A stretch of 64,000 nucleotides of DNA from Duganella radicis (GCF_009720825.1 NZ_WNKY01000021.1:1-64000); one strand, 5' to 3'. Positions 47,769-56,984 are shown, counted from the first letter of the stretch. Notes: generated from the sequence alone by a model not told the origin. A program made the numbers and translations.

Positions 47769-47935
47769 CGTCAAATCCATCGCCCCAGGGCGGATTAGAA
47801 CTCCAATTGCTGGAGGCGACAACTATTTTGACAGAGGGGGGTATTAGGTCGGTTTTTGAGAGACGCAGCGGCAGGGGCTGGAAAACCCATTGCGTTTCTT
47901 CGACTTGGTGGTTATCTGCTTGCCGGATCGCCGTT

Positions 47936-47984
47936 CTGTTAATCCGCAGGTCCCTGGTTCGAGTCCAGGTCGGGGAGCCAGAAT
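47936..47984 (+). repeat. island right att: truncated tRNA-Asn 3' fragment
   Basis: 49 bp identical to the 3' part of tRNA-Asn (from the anticodon loop to CCA plus GAAT). The bases upstream (GGATCGCCGTT) do not match the tRNA 5' half, so this is not a functional tRNA. It shares two further bases (AC) with the flank of tRNA copy 1 at 38779-38780. Confidence 0.88.
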
Positions 47985-48266
47985 ACTGTAGCATGCCAAG
48001 ACCCCAGCCCTAACCCGGTTGGGTTTTTGCGTTTTAGGGCCCGTTTATTTGCGCATAGTGGACCGCAGCGAGGCTGTTGGGGGGCGGGTGGCGGCTACCC
48101 ATTAGGCTGGGCTCGCGCTGCGCAGGCGAGCACTCTGCAAGCCGGTTGTTGGACCCTGCAGGGCGCGGCTAATAGTGCGTCAGTCGCGATGCGGGGAGCC
48201 GATCAGGCGGCGATGGTCGTGCTGGAAGTGTTGGAAGCGGCGTAAGAGGGCGGGGCGCTATCCACT
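47985..48266. other. gene-poor interval after island
   Basis: It begins with a possible residual tRNA terminator, stem AACCC (48012-48016) and GGGTT (48021-48025) with a GGTT loop, then TTTTGC. The rest is GC-rich without a gene I can support; a 72-residue open frame at 48027-48245 ends in LQGAANSASVAMRGADQAAMVVLEVLEAA-like sequence that I do not recognise. Confidence 0.4.
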
Positions 48267-48689
48267 CTACTCGGCTAGTCGCAGGAACTCAGCTGGCGCC
48301 AACACGGAGATTCCCCGATATGGGTGCATGTCCAACAGGTGGTTGTCGCCACTCACGATAATTGGCGATTCGGCCTCCATCGCCAATTCCAGAAATTTGT
48401 TGTCCTTGGGGTCTGCACAATCGGAGATTGTGATAGACACGTTCAGGAATTTGCTGCTCCTCGCCATCATCAGCATGAATTCGATGCGGCTCGCATCGGG
48501 AAAATAGCGGTCGAATTTCTTGCGCGCGATCACTTCGGCGAACTCTGCCCAGGTTTCTTCGGAATGGACGAGTTGGTAACGTTCGACGGCCTGCAGCAAT
48601 GCTTTCCGGCTTACCGAGTCAGGGATGATCGCGGCGCTGATGAGGGCATTGGTATCGAAAACGAGATGAGGCAAATTACTTTGTGTCAT
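48267..48689 (-). CDS. PIN-domain toxin (VapC-like)
   Basis: A 140-residue PIN-domain ribonuclease of the COG1569 type. Acidic residues of the active site are visible: D in LVFDTNALISAAI, E in EETWAEFAEVI, and D residues in DCADPKDNKFLELA and VSGDNHLLDM. Such toxins cleave RNA when freed from their antitoxin. It overlaps the upstream antitoxin gene by 14 bases, as expected for a toxin-antitoxin operon. It lies directly next to the island's right att site. Confidence 0.85.
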   Translation of the reverse strand: MTQSNLPHLVFDTNALISAAIIPDSVSRKALLQAVERYQLVHSEETWAEFAEVIARKKFDRYFPDASRIEFMLMMARSSKFLNVSITISDCADPKDNKFLELAMEAESPIIVSGDNHLLDMHPYRGISVLAPAEFLRLAE

Positions 48690-48975
48690 TTACCAGGCGA
48701 GTTATATCGGCTTCCGTCAACCCTTCCGCCTTCGCCTGATGACCGATGCGAGACAGCACGTCCGCCAGAGCATTAGAGGCTTCCTTGCCATGCAAGGGGG
48801 CAAGTTCGCGTACGACTTTCATGAACTGGAAAAGCGCCTCTTTCGCATCCCCGTTCGGAGAAATTACAACGGACACAGGGCGGCCGCGTCGTGTGATGAG
48901 CACGGGCTCGCGCTGGGAAGTGTCAATCATTTCGCCAAAGTGATTCTGCGCTTCGAGGGAGGTCATGGTTCGCAT
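48676..48975 (-). CDS. Phd/YefM-family antitoxin
   Basis: A 99-residue antitoxin. The N-terminal DNA-binding part TMTSLEAQNHFGEMIDTSQREPVLITRRGRPVSVVISP in parts matches Phd/YefM, and the C-terminal helical region (ALADVLSRIGHQAKAEGLTEADITRLVNDTK in part) is the toxin-binding tail. It precedes the PIN toxin on the minus strand and should repress the operon together with it. A second possible start lies three codons in. Confidence 0.87.
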   Translation of the reverse strand: MRTMTSLEAQNHFGEMIDTSQREPVLITRRGRPVSVVISPNGDAKEALFQFMKVVRELAPLHGKEASNALADVLSRIGHQAKAEGLTEADITRLVNDTK

Positions 48976-49060
48976 ACGCTGATACAGAGTCGTTAGTGGC
49001 TATTACAGACATTATAGGTGCTTCTGTGCCGGTTTCCAGCGAACCTGCCGAATGCCGTCC

Positions 49061-50791
49061 TTATCGGAGTGTGCTGTGCTCCGACTTGTTTTTGGCCCCA
49101 TCCAGCTCGCGGACCGAACTATTTGACTTTATTTCCTGCATAAAGGTTCGAATAGTGTCCAGCGGGTAATCTTCCGGAAGGTGACGCAGGACGTCCTGCT
49201 CGCAGCTGGCAATTTCCTCGCACATCTCTTCCATCAAGTGCAGCCGGTCGGGGTCGGTTAATCCCGGGGAGTAGGTCATCGGCAAGGTGTCGAACGGGAT
49301 GCCGACGCCATTGCAGGCCAGGAATTGGCCCAGGCTGCGGATGGGGCCCCACATGATGCGGCGCGCGGCTTGAAGCAGGCGGTTGTCGTGCAGATGCGAC
49401 CAATCCAGCGCCATGCACACCAGCCAGTAGTACAAGTTGGACAGCCATGCCACTTTCCGGAAAGTCGGCGACTGGATCGCGCCATCGGCGGAGTCGAACG
49501 CGCTCGGATTGAGCGGCAATGGGTATGCTGGGTAGTCGGCGTGCTGCGGCGGTAATTCCCACGGGTTCGCCACGCCCGCGAATGCCGGGTGCGTGCCGAG
49601 CAAGATGCTGCTGAATAATTCAAAATGGCCGCCTTCGCCTTCATTTTTGATCTTGCCCAGCTCATTGCGCCAATGCGCATAGTCCAGGCCGGGAAAGTGG
49701 CCTGAAGTGTCCAGCTCGTCGAGCATGGCGACAATGCGATCATAAATACTGCCGACCGGATTGAGGCGGGTATAGCGGTTCAGCCAGTGATTGACCGCCT
49801 TGCTGATGTCATCGCTGTCATCGGACAGGATCTTGCCGTGCGGCGCTTCGATGTAGACATATTTGGCGACGCTGCCAGGACTCAGCGGTTCCAGATGCAC
49901 CGGGAACGGATAGATATCGGTTTCGAGAGGGAATTGCTGGCGGCCCAGGTTGGGCCGCGCGCCCAGCGCGACCAGCAGCTGATTCACCGTATGCAGATGC
50001 ACCATTTCTTCGATCGCCACGCCAAGCAAGCTGTTGGGTGGGCCGCCGTGGCGGTGGGTGCTCCAGCCGGCAAGCATCGCGTAGCGCGGCAGCTTGACGG
50101 AAAAAACCGCATACAGGTACTGGATCATCAACGAATGCTCGATTTCCGCCGCCGAGCGCAACAGCCGGATCAGCTCCAGATGGGCCGATGCGAAGGTGCG
50201 CCCCGCCGGTTTGGCGATCGTCTCGAAGTAGGGCGGCGGCGGCGTCAACGGCGACGTGTCGGGCACGTCGTCCGGGTTGACGCCGATCACGTTGGCCGCC
50301 AGCCGCTTGACCGAGGCATAATATTTGGCATAGCCCGTACAGCGACAGTAATTTTCGCCCAGCGCATCGTGTATCAGTTGCGGCAACTGATCGATGGCAA
50401 CCGGCTTGACCTTCAGTTGTTCCAGCAGACCAATGGTCGACATGATAAAACCCGGCGCGCAATAGCCGCACTGGAACGCGAATTGGTCGACAAATTCCTT
50501 CTGCACGTCGGCATACGCGGTTCCCGCGACGGACTCGATGGTATAGACGCTTTGGCCCTGGCAATGGCGTAGTGGCGTCATGCAGCTTTGCTGCGCGCGC
50601 CGGTGACCTGCCTGTGGGTCATCCACCAGCACCGTGCAGGCCCGGCATTCACCGATGCCGCAGCCAAACTTGGTGCCCCTGAACTGGAGATCGGGATAGT
50701 CATGCAGCAGATTCAGCAGCGATCTGCTGCCGTTCGCCGAGACGTGGACTTCCTCGTCGTTGACGTTCAGCCGGATGTCGATTTTATCCAT
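49061..50791 (-). CDS. [2Fe-2S] hydroxylase small subunit fused to ferritin-like (VioB-type) domain
   Basis: A 576-residue fusion. Residues 1-170 are a xanthine-dehydrogenase-type iron-sulfur subunit: plant ferredoxin cluster C44-x4-C49-x2-C52 with C70, and the second cluster CGYC (108-111) with CRC (149-151). After a linker rich in Pro (SPLTPPPPYFE), residues about 203-430 are a ferritin-like domain of the PF12902 type, with EIEH (E216/E218) and EEMVHLH (E262 and H265) as diiron-type ligands. The C-terminus is of unknown type. It is the second gene after the molybdenum subunit, sharing a TGATG overlap with it. The fusion itself is rare in my knowledge of the family. Confidence 0.85.
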   Translation of the reverse strand: MDKIDIRLNVNDEEVHVSANGSRSLLNLLHDYPDLQFRGTKFGCGIGECRACTVLVDDPQAGHRRAQQSCMTPLRHCQGQSVYTIESVAGTAYADVQKEFVDQFAFQCGYCAPGFIMSTIGLLEQLKVKPVAIDQLPQLIHDALGENYCRCTGYAKYYASVKRLAANVIGVNPDDVPDTSPLTPPPPYFETIAKPAGRTFASAHLELIRLLRSAAEIEHSLMIQYLYAVFSVKLPRYAMLAGWSTHRHGGPPNSLLGVAIEEMVHLHTVNQLLVALGARPNLGRQQFPLETDIYPFPVHLEPLSPGSVAKYVYIEAPHGKILSDDSDDISKAVNHWLNRYTRLNPVGSIYDRIVAMLDELDTSGHFPGLDYAHWRNELGKIKNEGEGGHFELFSSILLGTHPAFAGVANPWELPPQHADYPAYPLPLNPSAFDSADGAIQSPTFRKVAWLSNLYYWLVCMALDWSHLHDNRLLQAARRIMWGPIRSLGQFLACNGVGIPFDTLPMTYSPGLTDPDRLHLMEEMCEEIASCEQDVLRHLPEDYPLDTIRTFMQEIKSNSSVRELDGAKNKSEHSTLR

Positions 50792-53406
50792 CAGGTATGG
50801 TCCTCAAAGGCTGTCAGGATGAATTTGCGGGTCAGCGGCAGTTGCAGTTCGCCGAGCCATTGGTAGTTGCCGGAAGCGTGGGCGATCGCATTGGCCAGGG
50901 CGGGGGCGACGGTCGTCATGACCGCCTCGGCAATGCCTTTCGAGCGCGCTTTAGGCTGGTCGTCGGACAAGATACTGACGCCGGCCGGCAGCGGTATCAA
51001 TTCCAGCGTGTGCCGGACCGGCGCCACGTTTTTGAAGCGCGGCGCCCGGTAGGTATGGAAATTCATGAAGTCCGCGTCGCGCGGGTCGTCGGGGATTTGC
51101 TCGGACAGCGCGAAGCCCAGTCCCATGGCGAAGCCCCCCTCGGCCTGGCCTTCGACGATTTCCTTGCTGATGATGTCGCCCGCGTCCAGGATGGAATGGC
51201 AGGACAGCACCGTCAGGCGGCCACTGGCGCGGTCCACCGTGATTTCCACCAGGTGGCCCGCCGCCGCGTACAGCGAGCGCTGCGGCGCGCTTTTCGATGG
51301 GTCTTCCGGGACCACCAACTGCGCCTCCCATACCTCGTCGAAGGTGGATTGAATCGCCAGGCCATCAAGGAACAGCCGGGTCTTGGTCTGGTTGAGAATC
51401 GCGCTGGACTTGCGCCAGCCATTCTGGAAGGCGGCATGGCACATGACGCCGCTCCATAGCTTTTTCTCACGGATCATATCGAGCAGCGTGGCGCGCGCAA
51501 TCGGTGCCTCGCCCGGAATATGCAGCGCACCGCCTTCCCAATGGTATTCCGCGGGAAGGGCGGCAAGGCCCAGCAGAGCTTGCGCGGCGGGCAGGAAACC
51601 GTATTGCATCAGCATGGCACAGGCTTCACGGATCGGATGCTGATGGATGAAGGCGGTGCGCGACGCGGTGCTGGAGCTGTGGACCAGGCGATTAGGAAAC
51701 GGCGTTTCAAACACACCGGTCTCGGCCAACCTGATGTCTTCCATCTCCGGCCGGATGCCCAGCAGCGTTTCGACGATCAGGGCCAGGGAGGTGCGGCTGC
51801 CCTGTCCCATTTCCGCCGCGTCGGAATACATCATGACGCGGCCATCACGCGTCAGTTGCACAGCGCCGAACACGGGATCGCTGGACGCGCCATACGCCTC
51901 CATGTTGGCGGCGAAGCCGACGCCGTAGGCCAGTCCCCGTTCCCGCATTTCAAGCTGGCGCGCGTTGCGGTTGAGCCAGACATCATGCGCACGGGCGCGC
52001 TCCAGCGTCTCCTGGTTGGCAACGTGGAAGTTGAGCGGATAACCGGCGGGGTCCAGATCGCCCTTTTTGAACAGGTTTCGCATCCGCAGTTCGAGCGGAT
52101 CGATATTGAGTTGATGGGCGACCCGGTCCACCAGCGTCTCGATATGCAAACAGGCTTGCGGGATGCCAAAGCCGCGCGATGGGCCGCAGGGTGTATGAGG
52201 GCGCAAGGAAGCCATGCCGTGCAGGGATGTCTTCGGGATATTGTAGGGGCCGGTAAGGTGCAGGGCGCCCAGCGCGACAATGGGGCCGCTCAGGTTGGCG
52301 TGGATGCCGGCCCCGAGCACATAATATGCCTCAAGTGCCAGGAATTGCGCCGATTCCGGCGCGACACGCAGGGTGGACTGCACGACGGAAGAATGCCGTT
52401 TCAGGCCTAGCAGGAATTGCTGAAAGCGATCCCAGCGCAGCCGCACCGGCCTGTCCTTGGCATACACCGCAGCCAGCGCCAGATAATAGACGAACAACGA
52501 GCCGTTACGGCCGCCAAAGCCGCCACCGATATCGTGATTTTTTGCCTGGACTTCGATTTTGTCCTTCTCCCCCAGGCCGAGCGATTTGCGATAGGCGGCA
52601 ATGGCGGCGCCGGCGTTGCCGATGTCGGTGTAAATATTCTGGCTGCCAAGTTGTAGATGCAGGGTTTTCTTTGCCGATTCGTACCAAGCCAAGCCGGATT
52701 CCGGCTCCAGAAAGGCGTTATCGCCCAGCATGGTGGTGGATTTATGCACGTACAGGTTGGGGTCTTTCCCGGTTGCCGGCTTTAACGCCTGCCTCACCTC
52801 GTGATAGACGTCCCAGGCGGCCTCTTCGGCTTCGATGTTGTCGCTGAAGCGCGGCGTGGGCGGATCGCCCACGTTGCGCGTTTTAAAGCCGGCCTGACCA
52901 CTATCGAACGCGGGCCTTTTGCCCGGTGTCTTCAAATAGCTGATCGCGCCGGTGCTGGCCTGGGGCAGCTTCAGCTGTCGCCATGCCTCCATATCGTCAT
53001 CGAGCGAAAAACGGCGCCGTAACTGGTCGTCAGGTTGGTACTTGCCCTGAAACTGGCTCAGCTCACGCAAATACTGGTTGGCAAAAAAGGCCGTCTCGCT
53101 GTCCTCGTAAAAAGCGATCGCAATTGGCTGGCCGAAGAAGTCCGGTGTCTCGCCCACGGATGCAAAAAGCGGGGGACCATTGAATTCAGCTTTCGTATCC
53201 TTGACTGGCTGAAACGCCAGGGATGGCCGGACTGCCTGCGGCAACTGTGTGCTGTCCCACGCGTTGATGTCGTGCTCAAGCGTTCTGGAGCAGACCAGAA
53301 TGGCGTCGAGAGGGGCCAGTGTTGTGGCCCATATGCCGGACGGGCCGAAGTCGCTGGTGAAAATGCGCTTGCCCTGACTTTTGGCCGGCCCTTCGATTCG
53401 TCCCAT
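50791..53406 (-). CDS. molybdenum hydroxylase large subunit (xanthine dehydrogenase/aldehyde oxidase family)
   Basis: An 871-residue molybdopterin-binding subunit. Landmarks: GGGFGGRNGSLFV, PCGPSRGFGIPQACLHIETLVD, the MGQG motif in SDAAEMGQGSR, and the region KGIAEAVMTTVAPALANAI that carries the catalytic glutamate. I start at 53406 (MGRIEGPAKSQGKR) because CAGGAGAC lies at good distance; a longer ORF to 53577 has no such site. No FAD subunit gene is adjacent, so this is a two-component enzyme like isoquinoline oxidoreductases, probably passing electrons to an external acceptor. No Tat signal seen. Confidence 0.88.
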   Translation of the reverse strand: MGRIEGPAKSQGKRIFTSDFGPSGIWATTLAPLDAILVCSRTLEHDINAWDSTQLPQAVRPSLAFQPVKDTKAEFNGPPLFASVGETPDFFGQPIAIAFYEDSETAFFANQYLRELSQFQGKYQPDDQLRRRFSLDDDMEAWRQLKLPQASTGAISYLKTPGKRPAFDSGQAGFKTRNVGDPPTPRFSDNIEAEEAAWDVYHEVRQALKPATGKDPNLYVHKSTTMLGDNAFLEPESGLAWYESAKKTLHLQLGSQNIYTDIGNAGAAIAAYRKSLGLGEKDKIEVQAKNHDIGGGFGGRNGSLFVYYLALAAVYAKDRPVRLRWDRFQQFLLGLKRHSSVVQSTLRVAPESAQFLALEAYYVLGAGIHANLSGPIVALGALHLTGPYNIPKTSLHGMASLRPHTPCGPSRGFGIPQACLHIETLVDRVAHQLNIDPLELRMRNLFKKGDLDPAGYPLNFHVANQETLERARAHDVWLNRNARQLEMRERGLAYGVGFAANMEAYGASSDPVFGAVQLTRDGRVMMYSDAAEMGQGSRTSLALIVETLLGIRPEMEDIRLAETGVFETPFPNRLVHSSSTASRTAFIHQHPIREACAMLMQYGFLPAAQALLGLAALPAEYHWEGGALHIPGEAPIARATLLDMIREKKLWSGVMCHAAFQNGWRKSSAILNQTKTRLFLDGLAIQSTFDEVWEAQLVVPEDPSKSAPQRSLYAAAGHLVEITVDRASGRLTVLSCHSILDAGDIISKEIVEGQAEGGFAMGLGFALSEQIPDDPRDADFMNFHTYRAPRFKNVAPVRHTLELIPLPAGVSILSDDQPKARSKGIAEAVMTTVAPALANAIAHASGNYQWLGELQLPLTRKFILTAFEDHT

Positions 53407-53541
53407 CGGTGTCTCCTGTCGGCTACAACAAGTTGCAATAAACTTATTTAATATAGAGTAACATTGATGTGTTTGAAAACACAAGATGCACCTTGAGCCG
53501 CATGTCTGCCAGTCGCAAGCCGGATTCAAAAGGAAGGTTGA

Positions 53542-54621
53542 ATGGAATTTGAAAAGAAGGAAAAGTCGCAATCGCACGCTTTTGTCTTTTTTGACGCAGG
53601 GCCGCCCTATTGTCAGCTGGGATGGTCGCGCTATCGCGAATTCAATGATTTGATTCTGGCTGCCTTAGGCGACTCCGAGCAGGCTGGCGTTACGGTGTAT
53701 TTGCATGAGCATGAGTTTCCGCACATCGAAGGTTGTTTCGTCTGGTGCTTCAGTTTTTTTCAAGCTGATCCGGGCATCCGGGAAACGTTGAGCAAACGCC
53801 TGCAAGCGCGGATTGAAAGCATCATGTCGCAGTTTGCGGAGCTGCGCGACAGCATGGTCTTGCGCAATCACAGTGACGAGTTCGACATGACGCCAGACTT
53901 CGCCCGCTACTATGTGTCCCTGGTGGACTTGGCTGACAAGGAACTGCTGCCGGTGTACCCGTCAAGAGCGAAGAAGAGCTACGACAAACCCGATCTTGAC
54001 CTTGACGTATTCAAGAAGGAAATTACTGTTGAGGAATTCAAGGCCCAGATCGGCGAGCACTTGTCCCACTCTTCAATCGCGCACATAAAGTATTTGTTGG
54101 CGCCGGACGGCTTTTTTTCGACTGTCCACCGGCCCAATAAATATCTTAGGGAAGAACTCATTCCCGCGTTTTACTTCATGCTTCGACGGCGGATTCCAGA
54201 CGCGGCAACCATGAAGTTTGGGCTGGAAAAAGGAGAAATTGACGTCAAGATCAAGCTCCCGAACGAAGTCTCCATGAGCCTGGAAATCACCTCGGCACTT
54301 CCCGAAGGGGATCACCTCCTGTTCTCCATAGTGAATCAAGGATGGCAGGGCGATTTGCCGGTGAAAACGCGACATGAACTGAAAAAGGCTAACGATAGCC
54401 TTGCTGGGAAGGTCGTCGCTGCAATCGCTAAAAAGCAAGAGAAAACTTACCCGGCCAACGCCACCCTGCTGGTCGTGATTCCGCCCGAGTATCTGTATCA
54501 AGGTGAAGAGTACATCCTGAATGAGATGTTGAACGAGGTGCGTTCCCGCTTGAGTGAGGGGAAAAGGAGTTTTTGTGAAGTCGTGGCCTTGTGTAACGGG
54601 AAAATTTATACCGTGTTCTGA
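53542..54621 (+). CDS. hypothetical protein, 359 residues
   Basis: No family recognised. No signal peptide; mostly mixed alpha/beta. Short charged motifs occur: LPNEVSMSLEITSALPEGDHL and ATLLVVIPPEYLYQGEEYIL. A E-x-T-S..E-G-D arrangement could belong to a nuclease-like fold, but this is not decisive. It is divergent from the molybdenum hydroxylase operon, separated by 135 bases. It could be accessory cargo of the tRNA-Asn region. Confidence 0.6.
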   Translation: MEFEKKEKSQSHAFVFFDAGPPYCQLGWSRYREFNDLILAALGDSEQAGVTVYLHEHEFPHIEGCFVWCFSFFQADPGIRETLSKRLQARIESIMSQFAELRDSMVLRNHSDEFDMTPDFARYYVSLVDLADKELLPVYPSRAKKSYDKPDLDLDVFKKEITVEEFKAQIGEHLSHSSIAHIKYLLAPDGFFSTVHRPNKYLREELIPAFYFMLRRRIPDAATMKFGLEKGEIDVKIKLPNEVSMSLEITSALPEGDHLLFSIVNQGWQGDLPVKTRHELKKANDSLAGKVVAAIAKKQEKTYPANATLLVVIPPEYLYQGEEYILNEMLNEVRSRLSEGKRSFCEVVALCNGKIYTVF

Positions 54622-54688
54622 TGAGGTATATCAGAAGTGCTAATCCACCATGGCGGCCAAGGGCAGTCACCGGCCGCCAAGGCCAGGC

Positions 54689-55018
54689 TTACAGGCTTTT
54701 CACTTGCAGAGCCTGCTCGGGCGTTTTGATGTTGAACAGGCGGTCGATGTTGGGGTGCTTGCCCGGGTTGGCGCGGGCGTCCTGCGTGTGCTCGGCATAA
54801 ATCTTCAGGCCCAGTTCCGCCGCCTCGGGCGTAATCGCCCCCAGCGTTGCAGCCAGCCAATGATAAACGCGCAGCGAGCCGGCCTGGCCGGGTTTGTTTT
54901 CGATCTTTGCCACCGGCGTGCCGGACTGGTCGACCAGTTCGATAGCAGCCACCGCATCCATGACGGGAAGCTGGGCCAGGTTGTCTGAGAATTTGTCGCT
55001 GAAGTTCGGTTGTGGCAT
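54689..55018 (-). CDS. DUF2322 family protein
   Basis: A 109-residue protein with the pattern LAQLPVMDAVAAIELVDQSG, ENKPGQAGSLRVYHWLAATLG and YAEHTQDARANPGKHPNIDRL that I recognise as DUF2322 of betaproteobacteria. Function unknown. The gene starts at ATG 55018. The in-frame extension to 55145 is not needed. Confidence 0.75.
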   Translation of the reverse strand: MPQPNFSDKFSDNLAQLPVMDAVAAIELVDQSGTPVAKIENKPGQAGSLRVYHWLAATLGAITPEAAELGLKIYAEHTQDARANPGKHPNIDRLFNIKTPEQALQVKSL

Positions 55019-55224
55019 GAGTACTCTTGCAAATGGTTAAGTGAAAAGCGCTATTTTGGCATAGCGGCCGTGGCTTTGCGATCTGCAGGCGGCCGCGCTT
55101 GAATGATGAAGTTTCATAAAGCAATTGATCGTAGTTTTTTGACATCCCATTTGCAAAAGGAAATTGTAAATATGGTAATTATTCGCTAAGCTAGTCGTTC
55201 ACTTTTCCGGTCCGAGAGGTCCTC

Positions 55225-56220
55225 ATGGAATCCCATGGTTCACTATTGCTGGCTTTGTATCGCGGCGCGCGCACCATGCCTACCAGCGACTACCCCGACT
55301 TCGCGCTGGGATTGCTGAAAACGGCCATTCGCTTTGAAAAAGCGCGTTTCACCGTCGCCGAGTTGGGGCAAGGGAGCGTGACGGTGCGCTCGATGTTGCT
55401 GCATAACGAACCCGATGGCATGTTGCTGGATTGGGTGGCGATTGCGCGTCAGGACAGCGTGGTCGATGTCGCGCGCGCCAATCTGGGCCGTGCCATCAAC
55501 TATCATGCCAGCGCCTTGTTTGCCGGCCCCGACACCGCCCTGATGCGCGATTACGCGGCGCGCTACGAGCATCGCAATGGCTTGGTACTGATGCAGCGTG
55601 ATTCATTCACTGGCCTGTACGAAGCGTTGGCGCTGTATCGCGCGGGCGAGTACGATCATTTCAGCGGGGCGGAGCAGCACACCATGCAGCACCTGGCGCA
55701 ACATGTGCAGGAAGCCTTGCACATCAACCAGCAGACGATGAGTGGCCAGCCGGCACAAAGCGATCTGGCAATTGTGGATTTCGACGGCGCGGTGCAGTTC
55801 TGCGGCCCGGCCTTCCACACGCTGGCACAGCTGGAGTGGCCCGATTGGCAGGCGCAGCGACTGCCGGCCGCGTTGATGACGGCGCTGTCCGCCCCGGACG
55901 GCGTCTATGCCGGGCGCCATTTGCTGGTGTCGTGCATGGTCCATGAGCGCTGGTTATACCTGCGCGCGCGCAAGCATTTCAAGTTTGCCCAGCTGTCGCC
56001 GCGCGAAATGGAGGTGGCGCGCAGTTTTGCCAGCGGCCTGTCTTCCAAGGAAGTGGCGCAGCAACTGGGACTGGCACCGGCCACAGTGCGCAACTTCCTG
56101 CAAAAGGTGTATCAAAAGCTGGAAGTCAGCGATAAGGCGCAACTGGCGAACGCCATTATGGCCAGTAACGTGCCCCTGCGCCGCCCCGCGCGCGGAGCGG
56201 CGCAGGGAGACCAACAATGA
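55225..56220 (+). CDS. LuxR-type transcriptional regulator
   Basis: A 331-residue regulator. The C-terminal GerE/LuxR helix-turn-helix is clear: LSPREMEVARSFASGLSSKEVAQQLGLAPATVRNFLQKVYQKLEV in part. The N-terminal 200 residues have no receiver Asp pattern and may be a PAS/GAF-like sensor. The stop overlaps the following hydrolase gene (ATGA), suggesting a regulator-enzyme pair. Confidence 0.85.
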   Translation: MESHGSLLLALYRGARTMPTSDYPDFALGLLKTAIRFEKARFTVAELGQGSVTVRSMLLHNEPDGMLLDWVAIARQDSVVDVARANLGRAINYHASALFAGPDTALMRDYAARYEHRNGLVLMQRDSFTGLYEALALYRAGEYDHFSGAEQHTMQHLAQHVQEALHINQQTMSGQPAQSDLAIVDFDGAVQFCGPAFHTLAQLEWPDWQAQRLPAALMTALSAPDGVYAGRHLLVSCMVHERWLYLRARKHFKFAQLSPREMEVARSFASGLSSKEVAQQLGLAPATVRNFLQKVYQKLEVSDKAQLANAIMASNVPLRRPARGAAQGDQQ

Positions 56221-56984
56221 GCTACCGTTATTTGTTCCTGCATGGCGGTCCGGCCATGGGCGCCGCCATGGAGCGTGCGCTATATCCCGAGCGGATCGAT
56301 TGCCACTGGTGGGACCAGCCGCGCCCGGTGGTCGGCGCGCGCCGGCCCTGTCAGGATTTATGCGATGCCGCGGAAGTCGAGCTGCGCCGCCAGGCGCAAT
56401 TGCATGGCCAGCCGCTGACGCTGTTGGCCAGCTCATTCGGCGCCGTGCTGGCCACCCATCTGTCACGTGTGGCGCCGCGGCTGATCGCGCGCATTGTGTT
56501 GCTGAGTCCGGTTGCGGAACTGGAGCAGGGCTTGCTGCGGGTGGCGCGCCGCGTGGCGCAGTTGTCCGGCCAGCCGGCGCCGGCGCTGGATGCCGCGCTG
56601 GCGCGTCACGATCAGGCGCCGGGGCGCGAATCGTACTGGGCCGTATTTCATGCATTGCTGTCGCACCCCGCGCTGGTGAAGCAATACTGGCTGCCCGGTT
56701 CGCCGCGCGCGGACTGGTTTGCGCAGATGCTGGCCTTGCCTGAAATGTTCGACCTGGCCGCCCACATGGCGATCGCTGACGATTACCAGCGCACGCCGCT
56801 GCTGCCGCAAGCCGTGCCCTTTCGCGGCCCGGTCGACATCATCCTTGGTGTGGCCGACCCCTTGTTCGACCCGGTCGAAGCGGCCGCGTGGTGGCGCCGC
56901 TGTTACCCGCAGGCGCAGGTGCGGCTGGCGCCGGCCGCGCATTTCCCGCATCTGGAATGGTCGCTTGACGCCTGCCTGGCGTAA
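56217..56984 (+). CDS. alpha/beta hydrolase
   Basis: A 255-residue alpha/beta hydrolase. The oxyanion region HGGPAMG (9-15), nucleophile in [14 protein letters not shown] (SSFG, an S-x-F-G variant), and a late Asp in [10 protein letters not shown] plus His in AAHFPHLEW are visible. It could act on small esters or lactones, possibly quenching a signal in view of the LuxR partner, but that is speculation. It overlaps the regulator stop by four bases. Confidence 0.75.
   Translation: MSYRYLFLHGGPAMGAAMERALYPERIDCHWWDQPRPVVGARRPCQDLCDAAEVELRRQAQLHGQPLTLLASSFGAVLATHLSRVAPRLIARIVLLSPVAELEQGLLRVARRVAQLSGQPAPALDAALARHDQAPGRESYWAVFHALLSHPALVKQYWLPGSPRADWFAQMLALPEMFDLAAHMAIADDYQRTPLLPQAVPFRGPVDIILGVADPLFDPVEAAAWWRRCYPQAQVRLAPAAHFPHLEWSLDACLA

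Larger units (their letters stand above)
46492..47833 (-). mobile_element. IS3-family insertion sequence, degenerate
   Basis: Terminal inverted repeats TGTCAAGGCAGTTGTCGC (46492-46509) and the complement of TGTCAAAATAGTTGTCGC (47816-47833) match in 15 of 18 positions and begin with TG, as in IS3 elements. The 1.34-kb element carries broken OrfA and OrfB transposase genes on the minus strand. I see no target-site duplication at the ends (TACG against GAGG), so one edge may have been remodelled. Confidence 0.8.
40502..47984. mobile_element. tRNA-Asn-integrated genomic island (defence-type cargo, no integrase seen)
   Basis: The 49-bp tRNA-Asn 3' segment at 40502-40550 is exactly repeated at 47936-47984, the mark of site-specific integration at a tRNA gene (attL/attR). 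The enclosed DNA of about 7.4 kb is lower in GC than the chromosome, strikingly so at 44.1-46.4 kb. It carries a DUF4365 protein, an orphan protein, a ParE remnant, a frameshifted gene, a kinase-HEPN gene pair and an IS3 remnant. I found no intact integrase; it may have been lost. The interval 40584-40858 next to the left end holds no gene I can support. Confidence 0.75.

Noticed and set aside
47707-47994. Minus-strand protein starting MLQYSGSPTWTRTRDLRIN
   Set aside because: This well-known sequence is just the reverse translation of a tRNA 3' end and is not a gene.
48027-48245. 72-residue open frame after the island
   Set aside because: No family, no ribosome-binding site, low-complexity; not supported as a gene.
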